A DNA stretch of 64,000 nucleotides from Davidsoniella eucalypti. Lineage: Eukaryota; Ascomycota; Sordariomycetes; Microascales; Ceratocystidaceae. Within the stretch, counting starts at the first letter, position 1. Each line of letters begins with the position of its first letter. The notes under the pieces were generated by a model. It saw nothing but the letters and a program-made list of their open reading frames with translations. It had not been told where the DNA came from and ran no database searches. Where the stretch lies: positions 1 through 64,000 of the forward strand of contig RMBW01000026.1 of NCBI GenBank assembly GCA_004009845.1, read 5' to 3'. Below, in pieces: positions 1-12,079 of the stretch. A program made the position numbers and the translations under genes.

Positions 1-2662
1 ACATCTTATGAAAATACATATGTATCACCATCGCCATCGCTTTTGCCATTCGTCATCCTTTTCTGGAATACTCGGACAACAGCAATTGCTTTCAGAGGGA
101 GGAGTTTGTACCGATATGATCAGGTGCAGAAGAAAAAAAAAGGCAATAACTTTGTATGCCGGAGCTAGAACGTATGCATGCGGCCCCACTTTCACCTCTT
201 CATGGTGGTTTTGGTTGGAGGGGAAGGAATGACCTTTCTCGGCAAACTCAAAACGGCAATTACCACCATAAGATATCTGACAAGAAGAATGCCGGCCTAA
301 CTTATGGCTTCGACAGTCTCGTTTGCGCAGTTTTTTTATTTTTTTATTATCCATTCGAGGATTTTCTTGGGCCAGTAGAGTTGATTCTGTTCTTTGCCGT
401 CCTGTTAGGCTCTTGGAGTATTATGTACATTTCCGTTCTGTAGCCGCCAGCCTGCATATCAATCTGACTGGAAGATGGAGCGGCTCTGACTAATTGTGAT
501 AACCTCGTGACAACACTATCACCATCCCCATTTTGTTTTTTGGACTTAACTCGCTCTCCGGAGACTCCGAGTTGAGAAATTTCTCCTCTCTTCTGTACTA
601 CAGATTGGTAGGCGATATTCTTCCTCTTCGATCGGACTCTCGGCTCTTGCACTTACAATTAGTTCCCCCTCTCTATTAGCCTCTCTTATAGGACCTCTAT
701 TGATGAATCACAGTGCGCTTGAAATCTAAGCTCAGCCGAGTTATGTTATACTAGATATACATAAGGGCTTGCCGTGTCTTTGTATCCCGGTTCCAGATTT
801 TCTTCCAACAGTTCTCAGCCCCAATCATTAAGGTGTGATAACGAACCAAATGTCAACCTTTGATTAGGTACCCTATATTACACAGTCTTGTGCATATTGT
901 ATTATCTACTTGGTAATTTGGTTAAGGTACAGTGTGTACACCATGAAAGAATTGTAAAAAGTATCACAAAGGCTGTCTGTAAGTGTTTCTTACAAAAGCA
1001 ATCAAAGACCACATTGACCAAACTCTTAGCTTCAGTAGCTAGACTCACGTTTTCGAGTCCATCAATGGACTTGGAAATTCCGCAAGATAGCGGTAAGCAG
1101 TGGATCGCCTTCGAGCTAAACAATCCTTGGGTTAAATGATATACATCGATTGTGATTTTGGATCTACCATAATTGGTAGAACCTAAGCAATAGTATTGAG
1201 TGCCTTAGGAAACAGTAGCTATAAAATCCAAGGTATACTAAAAGCTATAGGCAAAAACAGGTCGAATGCAATAAAAAATTGCTATATATCATATGTCATC
1301 ATCTTCAATATATTCTATGTATTTTGGTGATATTAGGAGCTCGTAGCAAGATCTGAAAGGATATATATATATGTCTTCATGATAACTGTATATCTTTGCC
1401 TCTAATATATCTATATTTGCGATAGTATTGCCATTAGTTTTTAGATAATACATAAATACAACTTAGTATTCAAGTTTCTAATGCTGTCATATTGAACATA
1501 TACACAAACATGTAAGTGCATGTACCGGAATAGGGATAGGGTTTAAATAAACTTAGCTGCTTCGCCTAACTTAGTCATCGACCATTCTTTCTACTACTAC
1601 TAATACCTAATCGGTGATGATAAAATCAATAATTTTATCTGGCACTATAAAGCCATGACAAGAACAATGAAAGTTCTTACTGATCTAACCGTAAATTACA
1701 GAAGATAACTGCTGTTTATAGATGACAAGGTACTAACCACTATGTCATTGCTTAAAGCATTAGAGACAAGCTGAGGAAAAGAGATACTTCTGGTGTATAT
1801 GTTTTAGCTCAGACTATCGTTCTTTCCATTAGTCTACTAAGACCTATCTGATAGTTAAGGGTTTTGTAACTAGTAGCATATTGAATAGATAGATAACCTT
1901 GGCTATTGCAGATTATTCATTACATAATCCTTAGTTTATACCCCGATTAGAAACATAGTTTGGAAGGCTGCGACACACCGGTGATTCCATAGTGGGATGT
2001 TTGTGGCTTGATTTTTTCACACAAAGACCGCCTCATCATAGTTCTGGGTGGATTATATTGGTACGTACACCAAAAACTCGTCTGGTAAAATCGGTTTACA
2101 TGCTGACGTTTTCCATGATTACAAACTAATAATCTCAAGTTTAGGCTCGTGAAGGGATATATCTTCGGTGTTGATCAGGCCACTAGTGAGTTTTTACATG
2201 GGAATAATCACGTTGTCAGATATGATATGCCCGGATGGCTCAGCAAACACTCGTTTGTTATGACACAAGTTAATCCAATGTGTTCCACAAGAGAGAGCCT
2301 AGTGATATACAAAGCAACTAGGTCTGTAGTAAGCCACTGTTTGAAAATTACCTCTCCGTTTGTTCTTCCAATTGATGTTTTAGATTTTATACATGAAGCA
2401 TTTAAATGCAAGATTTCAGATGTCGACATGTTATCCCGCCATGTTATCCCGCCAAAATCTGTCAAAGTTTGAGCATAAATATAGATAGTTTAGCTTTACA
2501 TATACAATGGAAGCCACTTTATTCCCTGTCCTGTCAGTAAAAGATTTGTTGGCATGGACTTCAGATCGAAATTATACTATATGTGCAAGGAGTGTGCCTA
2601 ATCACTGGAGGTCGTAAGTTTCGATAAAGAGGTTCTATTGAAAATCAACCATAGAAAGTAAT

Positions 2663-2694
2663 GGACCTGAGAGTCTCTGTAATATCTCAGGTCC
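2663..2694. repeat. 10-bp perfect inverted repeat (hairpin)
   Basis: GGACCTGAGA is followed after 12 bases by its exact reverse complement TCTCAGGTCC. It could fold as a stem-loop in RNA or be a paired protein site. No gene is adjacent. Confidence 0.6.
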
Positions 2695-2758
2695 CTTATG
2701 TAAACCCCTATTCCTTGCAGCTCTCCCTAGCTCTCTTAATCTCAAGGTTTGTCTAACC

Positions 2759-2781
2759 CTATCAACCCTAGTTGTTGATAG
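2759..2781. repeat. 8-bp perfect inverted repeat (hairpin)
   Basis: CTATCAAC and GTTGATAG flank a 7-base loop. This is the second hairpin within 120 bases, lying in a CT-rich stretch with several CCCTA motifs. Confidence 0.5.
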
Positions 2782-5700
2782 CCCTAATCCCGACAATGTG
2801 TACATATGACGTTTTAAGCTTTACATATCCTTGTGAAACTACGAAAATAACCAGGAATCGAGCTCAATAGATATTCTAACGACAATCCCGTCTTCTTCCC
2901 GCCCAGAGCAGGGGATTGATTAACTAGGGCAGGATTCATCGTAACGAAAAAGAATTGGAAGAAAAAAAATGTATTAAAAAAAAACACCGAAAAAACTCTG
3001 ATTTATACCCTTTATGGCTACTACGATCCTCATTCTTCGCTACTCTTTGATCGGTTACATATAGCGCCAATTTTCAGTTGTACAAATATTGGTATAACAA
3101 TTCAACCACATAAGTGTCAAGGTTCGCTCATGTTTCGCAATTGGCGAAATATCGGCAAGCAGAACGAGAAGAAGTATGAAGGATTCTTGCACAAGTCAGA
3201 ATAGACTCCCAGGGCTAGACCGTCAATAGACCGTTCTTCGATTTTTCTAGTCTTTGTATACCAAAGTCATATTGAGTTCGTCGTTATAGCCGAGACATCC
3301 CAACGAGGCATTCAATCGCAGAGGACAACGGCTTCCACAGCGATCACATAGAGGACCAAGTCGATCCATTGTTGTGTCTTTCTATTCTATCTATACAATC
3401 GAGAGGACGAGAACAATAGAAGGGCAATACCAACTTGCGGCTCTTGTAGACGATTCTTCTCTCAATGACAGTGGAGCGTGGGGGCGTGAAGTGGTCGGAG
3501 ATCACCTCGGCGGTATCGTTTTGGGAATGCCCTCTTTTTGGCCTGGGCAAGGGGCCACTAGAAAAAAAGAGCCTCGATGGGGGGCTCTGACGTTGTTATC
3601 TTTTGCTATATCTTTTTCTATATCTTTTATGCTTGACCGCCCACGAGCTCATAGTTCTCCAGCATCGCTCTGTGATCCAGGCGTTCAGGTGTGAGTCCAA
3701 CCTCGACGATAAGACGGAAACATGCCACTTGGCTCATATATCACCAACATGCGATTTTGTGGTCATGAGCACCTTTCAATAGTTTGGCCTAGTGTGAGGA
3801 TACATTCTCTATGATGTATCGTTGCACAATTTATCGATTCCGAGTCCACCAGACTGGCCGACTCGCCGAGGGAGAAATAAGCCGTAAGCCTACGAGGGAG
3901 CACATTCCACTTGCATGTTATCAGGGCATTCAGCCATCGATCGAGATGAAGAAGAGCTGTAGCTAACCGTTAGAAGCAAACAGAATGGCTGCTTCCTTGC
4001 ACCGCAAAGACCGCCTATAAACCAATTTGCAGACTTGCTTTCGAGCTCTACACAGCCGCGTTATAGGCATGGACAAGCACCTGATCGAGATTCCTTTTAT
4101 AGGACACCCACCAAAAGAATAGCGAGACCAAAAAAGATTCCAGCATTAAATATAGCCAAAGAGGCTCTGCGCTGTTCTGCTGGGACGGCATTCAAGCGTG
4201 CTGATTGGACGCAGGACATCTTAATTCGCCTTAGGACTGCCTTTTTAGGCCAAGCGTGTGGCGTGGTAGTTATTTTTCTATTATTTTCTTTTCTGGGATG
4301 CTGGCCTGCCCTGACAGAGCCAAGTAGATTTAGAGTGTAGCCACTGCAACAAGGTACTTTACAAAGCACTTTTAGTTGTATTGGTATGCTGTGCTACAAA
4401 ACCGAACACCGTTCTCGAGCCGACACCGAGAATCGTCCGCACACCCTTCAGCAGGGTTTTCCCTGCTAAAAAGAGACAACAAAAGAAAAATAGAACGAAA
4501 AAAAAAGAATTCCAATAACCAGGGTCTGTTTTTTTTGAGCCGTGCCACACACCCTCTTGATCTTGATATTTTGAGTGCTCCGATCCACTGTAACGCTGGA
4601 ATACTGTCTATTGAGGTTATTGAGCAACGGTTATTGAAAAGAAGTGTATGAATAAAGTTGCTGGGAATCGATGCACTGCAGGGGCTTTTTGGATACTATT
4701 TGTCTGACAAACACCACATCAAACATTCTAATATCATTTTCGTGTAAGTTGGGACAGCACGGCTGAGCAGATAATAGTGAACAATATCATCTTGTTGCAA
4801 GTAGCGCCTTCGCTTGTCAAAACTGCAAGTCATGAGCCAATCCTAGAACACAACAGATGAAGATGGTGTATTGGCTCCTTTCGATAGACGTAAAAGAAAC
4901 CAATCTTGATGCAAAATTTGCGTCCTCTCGTCATATTGGTTCCCGGGCTTGTTACAACCGCCTCCCGAGACCGTTGTTCCCAGTGAACTAGTGCGGAAAT
5001 ATCGTAGCGAAAAAACATGCTAACGAAGATAGCAATGCTTCGTGGTGATTGTGTCCGTTTGAACCTTCTTGTCTAGCTGTATATCGTCCTTGTCACATGA
5101 AAACACCCCTGGCTTCATGGGGGGGCTTGAAGGCTCTTTGAGAGGCCTTGATGTTTGTTGGTTTATGACGGTTCGGTCTTGTCTAGCTAGAAAACCTGCG
5201 GTGATAATGGTAATAACACGGCGACACAACTGCGAGACTGCGAAGAATGGCTGGATTGTGCGAAAGAATGGCCAGCCTACGAATGGCGAGAAAAAGGCGA
5301 GTGGCGTCTTACAAGATATGTACTACATATATAATAAATATTGTCTAGCTAGGCCCCCCCAAAAACGGCTCTTCTCTTGAGAACATTCTTTCTTTTCTAG
5401 TGTCTACTCGTTTTTGAAAATTTACTATCGAGTATCTCATATTCTCGATATACATATATGTGTATTGCCATGGCGTTTTGACACATTTCTTGGCACCCAT
5501 CAGAAAGCAACCTGCCGATACGATCCTCTCGGCATACATGTACAATATCTGCCTCAACACCCTCTAGTCTATTGTGATACGTGTCAGACATAGGCATAAC
5601 GTCTAGTTTCGCCTATCGATTATTCTCCCTCCCGTAAGGCCAATATCCCGTCCTAGCCTCTTCATCTTTTGCTCTCCTGTATTTCCTGCCTGGTCTGTTA

Positions 5701-7533
5701 CTTTGTTTGTGCTAAGAAGTCCATTTTCTACTAGTGTATATAGCCTCAGGCTACTGTCGACGAAGTTTGATGACATGACACAAGCACCCTTTTTTTCGTT
5801 GTCATCGTCTTCTGTTACAGGAAGTTCATGTTTGAAGGTCCTGGATATTCTGCAGATCCCTCCATCGATCAGAATTTTGCTTGGCACGAGACTAAAGCTT
5901 CCCAGGAAGAAAGGGGGGCGTGTGTCAAATATGTTTTTTTTCCTGCTCTTTGGGTTTGTCTAGAGCCTAGAAAGGTCTAAAAAGAAACTCTCAAAACACC
6001 ATGGGAGGGTTTTCAAATCCACTCTCTGGCCTTGTGAAGACAATCAAATTGGAAAGCAGGGAACTAATCCACAGCGTCTTATTTGAATCACTTGGCCCAA
6101 AACCCAACAACTATGCTATATGGCATGGCTTAAGCTTTCTATTCCCAAGACGTTAGCCGTTGTTGTCCTGTAATAGCCCTTACCCTACCTCGAGAAAGCC
6201 TTGACTCTAACATTGGCCTAGTTCTAGATAACACGCTCCCAACAGCGTACGTACATGTATAGAACGATAAAAAGACGCTGAGAAAGTTCCTCCTTCTATC
6301 CGGTCGAACGGGCCAGATAGAAAGGCTTCGACAAAATCGATCCGAGCTTCTAGTTTCCGTTTAGATGCCGACGACGACAAAGAACAGGAGAGTCTGAGAG
6401 CCAACAGGATATTAGCCCTGGTCGTCATTGCTACGGTTTGATTTCTTTCCCTCCGACAACAGAGACAACTCCTTCAGAGGGTGTAGACCTTGGAAAATAC
6501 GTGTGTATGTATGTACAGAGAGCTATTATGCGTTCATACCTGTACACAATAGATTTGAGCACACGACATACGACCGTCCTTGCTTCGTCTTCGTCTTTCC
6601 TCGGGCCTGTCTTGATCATTGTTCCCTTCCTCCGGATGCACCTTTGACAGGCCGAAGAAACGGCGAGCGGCGGTGCTTGTGGGCTTCGGTGTACAGTTCT
6701 GTAACCTGTTATGTTTGGCGATGGCGCTGGCGTTGTTGGGCACATCATGTGTTTAGTATGTTTAGACTTCTTCATAGTCGACATCGGCTCGGTTTGCCTG
6801 AAGCGCAGGACAGCACAGCACCACAAGCGACATTGTTGTTGTGGCCTGGCCTGGCCAGTCTCTTGTCTCCATGGCCAATGACTTAATTGACAGCAAAGCC
6901 GACTATTTGCTGGAATTCTTGAGAGGGTTGGTCGTATCCGGTTTAATGCATGTTTGTTTTCCCAGAAGGGAATTGAATCGAACCGGCATGTGTACGTACT
7001 GTTGCTTTTCTAGTATGTATCCTAGAAAGTTGGATCTTTGGCCGCTTTCCAGCGCTAAACAAACCCACCCAGCTTCCCAACCTGCGCATCCTTCCGCAAT
7101 TGCGAGTTTCGAGCGGCCAGTTCTGTGGCTTCTTTTCTTTTGCTTTTACTGGGCAACAGCGGCCTTTACTGGCTTGGAAATGCTGGGTCAGCGCTATAAC
7201 CGCCTATTGTGTTTGCTAGAAAGTTTGGTTCCTGGAGAGCCAGGCTCGTGTTCCGTCACTAATGGCGAAAGCATACCGAAACAAGCCAATCGACTCATCA
7301 ACTCAGGCCAGCTTTGGTTTGCTATTTTTTCTTCGTCGTTGGCCGAAGCTTCAGGCGGCTCTGCCATGGGCTGGGCGCTATATTCACGCCTCCTTTCGAT
7401 TGACTAGCACCAGTTGTGACAAGAATATGGCCGATACAGTTCCCTCCCGAACAACTCTACTGCTTACTCACATCAGAGTCCAGCGACACTCGATAGACGG
7501 CGCTTTGGAACGAGTTGCACATTATATGCAGCG

Positions 7534-7557
7534 GCATCTGCAGTAGCATCTGCAGTG
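7534..7557. repeat. 12-base tandem duplication
   Basis: Two adjacent copies of GCATCTGCAGT(A/G), each containing CTGCAG. This is a small local duplication in noncoding sequence. Confidence 0.6.
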
Positions 7558-7764
7558 GCAGAAGCCGACAGGATGGCAGACAATCACAAACGCAACGTGA
7601 ACGATTTGGAGACAACAGAGCCTCCATCTGTCCACATCCTGCACTGGAACTCTGCTCCAGGGCGTGTAGGACACCAGGTCGCCTAGAATACGACATGCCG
7701 ACGCTGTGGTCTTGCTGACCTGCCAATTGTCTTGAACGTGTGAGATGCCGAAGCTGGGCGGCCA

Positions 7765-7772
7765 AACCCTAA
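7765..7772 (+). promoter_or_regulatory. Telobox (AACCCTAA)
   Basis: An exact 8-base match to the telomere-repeat-like telobox bound in fungi by Tbf1/Teb1-type Myb factors. It lies in noncoding sequence. A single site can occur by chance. Confidence 0.3.
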
Positions 7773-9173
7773 TCGCGGCTCTCTTATTCGTTAGTTGGCC
7801 GACCCTCTTGTTCTATTATATGCATTGCGATTCGGCCATGATGTGGTTCCTGCTACTTGCGCGGGATGATGAGGCAACTAGGAATATCGACTTGTCTCTC
7901 TAATAACATAATGACGAAGAAAACAAGCTTTTATTCCTATCCGTCGTCAAGATTGCAAAACCGGTATCAGACATCAGTATCAACATCGAAATTCGAGCCC
8001 ATTGAGGCCCCCAACCTGGCTAGTCCGTTTCTTTTTCTTTTTCTGATCTACTCTACTTTTGATGCTATTCGCCAACGCCGAGATATCACAACAACCGATG
8101 CTGGACCGGGAACAAAATCCTTCTCTTGATTTAGCACTAGCAATGCCCCCCGGTTGCCCCCTTCTCTCTTTTTTCGTCTTCTTACGATTATAACCAACTA
8201 GCTCAGAATCTCGAATTTTCCCAAGTTGTGTGTGAATCGGGTTGTTAAGGCACACATACAGCTTCGCTTGTTTTCTTCAAGGCAAAGACTGCCACGTCTA
8301 GTTACTATGCCTGTAGCTGCGATACCCTGATGTGATATGTCAAAACTTGCTATGACGATACGCTGGCGAAACTACTCTCAGATCAATGGGTCTACGTTTT
8401 GACGTCTTTCCAAGTCTTTTCCCCTAAGAAACTAAATCACCGAATTTCGCAAAACTTTGGGACCTCTTCCATAGCTCCCTGTTTCTGTGACTAACACTTA
8501 CTACACTGAACGTGAGGAATTGGATCGGTAATATGATGCAAACAAGATTATCGACTAGACTGAATTACATCTGATAAGACAACACCTTGGAATGTATCCG
8601 TACTAAAGTCGCCAAAGATGTTGATCTGATAAGAACTAGTAGGATCTTGAACATTGGTCAGTGACTAGCAAAACAAAATAGCATCACGAAAAAGAAAAAA
8701 AAAGCTAGAAGAAGAAAAAATTGTTGTGCAATGAGCTGAGATCTCTATTTGTATTTTGATTTTTTTTGTTGTGCGCGAGGAGCGGTCCCTTTTCCCATTG
8801 ATGAAAGAATCTGACGATAATCAAAGCAACTCCAACTAATAACAGCAGCAACCCTTTAGTTTCTGAGGGTGATAGAAATCTTCTCCCCGATTCCAGCCAG
8901 CGAGCGAAGTCAACTCCCACTAATGAAGAGGCTTCTGAAAAAAATATATAAAAAGCTACCATACAAGAACCGACGGAAAATACACCAAGGAGAAAGAATA
9001 GAAAGGATGTTTCTACCACCCCTACACGGTCCAGCAACAAGAACTTCTATCTCCCCTATGTCACTCTACCTCTCTCCAATATACGCGGTTGGGTTTTGCA
9101 TATATAAAAATGGGCCAAAGAAAAAAAATTGTGTTAAAAAAGAAAGGAAATGAAACAAAAGAAGCAGAAGTGC

Positions 9174-10056
9174 TTAGTGGTGGTCACCACCAAGACCCTT
9201 GGCGGCATCAGACCAAGGCATGGGGAAAACGGGCAGCTTGAAGAAGGAGTTGCTAAAAGAAGAAAAATGTTAGTGACTACGTCTTGTGTTAAACTCATAG
9301 CAGAGGGAAAGACATACCTGCTGTCCTGAATACCAGCCAGAGCGTTGTACCAAGCCAGGAACGCGGCCAGCATACCAAAGAGACCACCGGCCATAGCCAG
9401 GTTTTCCTTGGTCTCGGTAGCACCAACTGAGCCAGCGTAGTTCTCAGCGGCCAGGCACATGAAGGCAATGTCGAGGGTGAAGAAAAGCATGAAGAACATG
9501 ACGGTCGACTTCAAGGTGCACAGAAGTAGTAGAGTGGTGAAGATGAACCAGCCGGTCAGGAAGAAACCCAGGGCGGAAGACAGGTCGGCGGCATTGTCGG
9601 CATAAGGACCGTCGACAGTGTTGGTGATGTTGAAAGCAGGAGTCTGGATGATACCGAAGGCAATCCAGAAACCACCGTAGGAGGACAGGGCAGTAGCACC
9701 GAAAGTGTTACCAACAGCCATTTCCCTAAAGAAGATGTATTGTTAGAGGCGATCTCGAGATGATTAGAGTTCAAAGATGTAAGGACTTACCACATGCCGG
9801 CAAGCAGCTGGACAAGACCACCGTAGCCGTAGGCTAGAGGCATGGCAATGGTGGCAACATGGACGCCACGGGCACGCATGTTGATGCAAGAAAGAACAAA
9901 GGTAGTCAGAGCAAAGGCAGACAGACCCAGAGGAGCTGGGTTGGCGAACTTGCGGTGCTCATAGGGGCGGATTTGCGAAGCCTGGATGACAACGCGCTCT
10001 TCGGAGTGGGCATAGCCGTTGGGGCCGTGGCCCTTCTCAATGCTGTCGTGGCTCAT
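9174..10056 (-). CDS. Acetate permease, Gpr1/Fun34/YaaH family
   Basis: Predicted plasma-membrane acetate/proton transporter of the family that includes fungal AcpA, Ady2 and AlcS. Three exons on the minus strand: 10056-9791, 9725-9318 and 9252-9174, giving 250 residues; introns are 65 bases each, with donors GTAAGT and GTATGT and TTTAG acceptors. The first ATG is used (start MSHDSIEKG). A cytosolic N-terminus of about 40 residues leads to the family signature NPAPLGLSAFALTTF and then six hydrophobic segments; the GNTFGATALSSYGGFW block spans the first intron junction and is typical of the family. The protein ends in a short polar tail (PWSDAAKGLGGDHH). A TATA box lies 79 bases upstream. The + strand upstream is strongly purine-rich, so the sense strand is pyrimidine-rich, as in many strongly expressed fungal promoters. 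Which paralogue it is (AcpA-like or AlcS-like) I cannot tell. Confidence 0.93.
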
Positions 10057-10134
10057 GTTGGAAAAACGAGTAAGGTCTATAGATTAAAAGAAAAAAAGAG
10101 AATAAGTATGACGGAAAGACTCTAAATGCTGGTC

Positions 10135-10140
10135 TTTATA
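10135..10140 (-). promoter_or_regulatory. TATA box of the acetate permease gene
   Basis: TATAAA on the minus strand, 79 bases upstream of the permease ATG, inside the context CATATAAAGACC. Spacing suits a TATA element with a short leader. No transcription start can be seen directly. Confidence 0.5.
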
Positions 10141-12071
10141 TGCAAAGGTGACGGAAATAAAATGTAATATAGAAGAAGAAAGAAAGAAAGAGTTGGCCGA
10201 TTTTTTGGAGATGGTGTTGGAGGTGGTGATGTGATGTGAGATGGAGGGAGATATGAAGCTCAAGTGACTGGTCACAGTTCAGGCTAATAAAGAAGAGGGG
10301 GTTCGAGGCAACTCATTGAATAAGATGATGATGGATGGGGATACAGAAGAAAGGGAAGGAAGTGAAGCAAAAGATCAAGGACGATGGGCTGTCTTTATGA
10401 GTCTTTGTTGAAAAGACAAGAGACAGAGGAAGCTAAGAGAAGGGCCTTGTTCAATAGACCCCCCCCCGGCCCCTTCTTGGAAGAATCGATTAAACATAAT
10501 GGATTTATGGGCTATAGGAACGGAGCTTGAAAGACGAAAAGAAAGAAAAGGCACCAGGACATCGATTTGGCAGTCAACCAGGGCCTTCCCTTCTTGAGAG
10601 GGGGAGGGGTGCATATTGCCAACGCAAGCTACTAGAGCGGAATATACCATCCAGCACAGCAAAGCAGTACAATAATGCTATCCCATATCAATGTTCTTCG
10701 TTCGTTTATGGTTTTGAAAACCAACCGTCAACCATTCTTGCAGTGACAGACTGTCTTGACATGTTGATCGAGAATAGCATGGCTCAGCCCATAGGTCGTA
10801 ACAACCGAGGAGATACTGTATGAGCTGATTGCGCAGAAAACACTCGACGCCGAGCCGCCAAGCTGCTTTTTTCGTTCCTCGAGTGTCTCGAGTCACTTGG
10901 CTGCGAAGTTGCAAAGAAGTTGTTCGAGACGATTGGAGGAGTATAGCATCCATGACGAAAAAAAACGGCAAATGTTCAAAGGCCAAACTCAAACTTCACT
11001 CTATGGGAGGGCGTGTTTTCTCTGGTGTCTTCTTTGGGACGTGCATGGGTGTGAAGGATGCAATGATGGGCTTTTGCTACCGAGAAATCGGCGTGGGATA
11101 TTTTTGGGGAAAAGAATGGAAAAAGACTAAATAAAATACATGTAAAATGCGTTGGCAGGGGGGGTGTACGGAGTTGTGCGAAACCAGAGCCAAGTCTCCC
11201 GGAACCAATCCTCAAGCTCATGTTCAAGGGAACAGTTTAGATCAGCTTCAACTTTGTAGCAAGCTTCCCGTGTTCTCCAACGTGAATCTCGAAGAACCAA
11301 CTACTAATGACAATGAGTAGAAGAGACATTGGAGGCTGTATACCCCTCTCTCTCGTCTTGTTCAGGTTCACCTAGCGAGGAGACGCCACAGGTTCTCGGG
11401 CTGAGAAGACGGAGAGGAAGAGGAAGAGGACGGTCCGTTCTTCTTTACTTTTAGAAGTATTCTCTTCAGTAAAGTAATCATCCCACGCCGTCCAAGATCG
11501 CCATGCCCGCATCGCTACTTCCAAATGGAAGGTGAAGAGTAGCACGTTGATCGAAGAATCAGGCGCTTATCGTAGGATGATCATCTTGTGCGGTTCTTCT
11601 CGTAGAGGTTATATCATGAGAGGGCCAAAGGGATGTGATGAAGAATAGCCCATTCTCTCCCTCGGTGGGCTCGTTGGTGCAGGGGAGGAGTAAGGAATCG
11701 GAAAGACGATGATGACAGCTGCGGTGCCACTGGCTGATAGACTGGACAAGATCCAGTATGACATGTCTCTCAAGTCCACCAAACATGTATGTTTGAGTGT
11801 TCTCGCGAGATTCGTCTTCTCTCTCCTCAAGAGCCAGCAAGGCCTTGCCTTTTCTGATCTTCTTCTTTCTACACGTGAAGTTCTCGATTGATAAATGGGC
11901 CGCTCTAGAGTCCCGCATAAAGACAGGAAGACAAATCGAGCACCGGCCCGGAGACCAAATCCTCATGATGTGTATACCGTTTTTCGTGCAGATTTACTCT
12001 TGAGCACGAACTCGTATCAATCGAAAATACCACGAGTCATGTGAAAAGTGGGCATGTTCGTTGGACTGGGG

Positions 12072-12079
12072 TTAGGGTT
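12072..12079 (-). promoter_or_regulatory. Telobox (TTAGGGTT)
   Basis: Exact reverse telobox, preceded by GGGG, in noncoding DNA. Functional status unknown. Confidence 0.3.

Larger units (their letters stand above)
1..9173. other. Left gene-poor region
   Basis: No coding region is supported here. Open frames are short, overlap each other on both strands, mostly lack an ATG at their start and show no domain I recognise; the longest (6841-7407, plus) begins at GTG. The stretch holds the two hairpins near 2.7 kb, a 12-base tandem duplication near 7.5 kb and a telobox at 7765, listed separately. A motif resembling TGTCTAGCTAG recurs near 5070, 5179 and 5341. No transposon ends, LTRs or transposase motifs were seen. 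Confidence 0.6.

Noticed and set aside
888..1139. 83-codon plus-strand frame resembling a possible transposase fragment
   Set aside because: No ATG at its start and no catalytic motif; similarity was only an impression.
6966..6990. Possible tRNA T-arm (minus strand, GGTTCGATTC)
   Set aside because: The flanking five-base stems do not pair and no acceptor or anticodon arm is present.
6841..7407. 188-codon plus-strand open frame in the left desert
   Set aside because: Starts at GTG, Trp/Leu/Ser-rich without a domain, overlaps other frames on both strands; likely chance.
1..9173. Search for CRISPR arrays, LTRs and transposon terminal repeats
   Set aside because: No regularly spaced repeats or paired long terminal repeats were seen.
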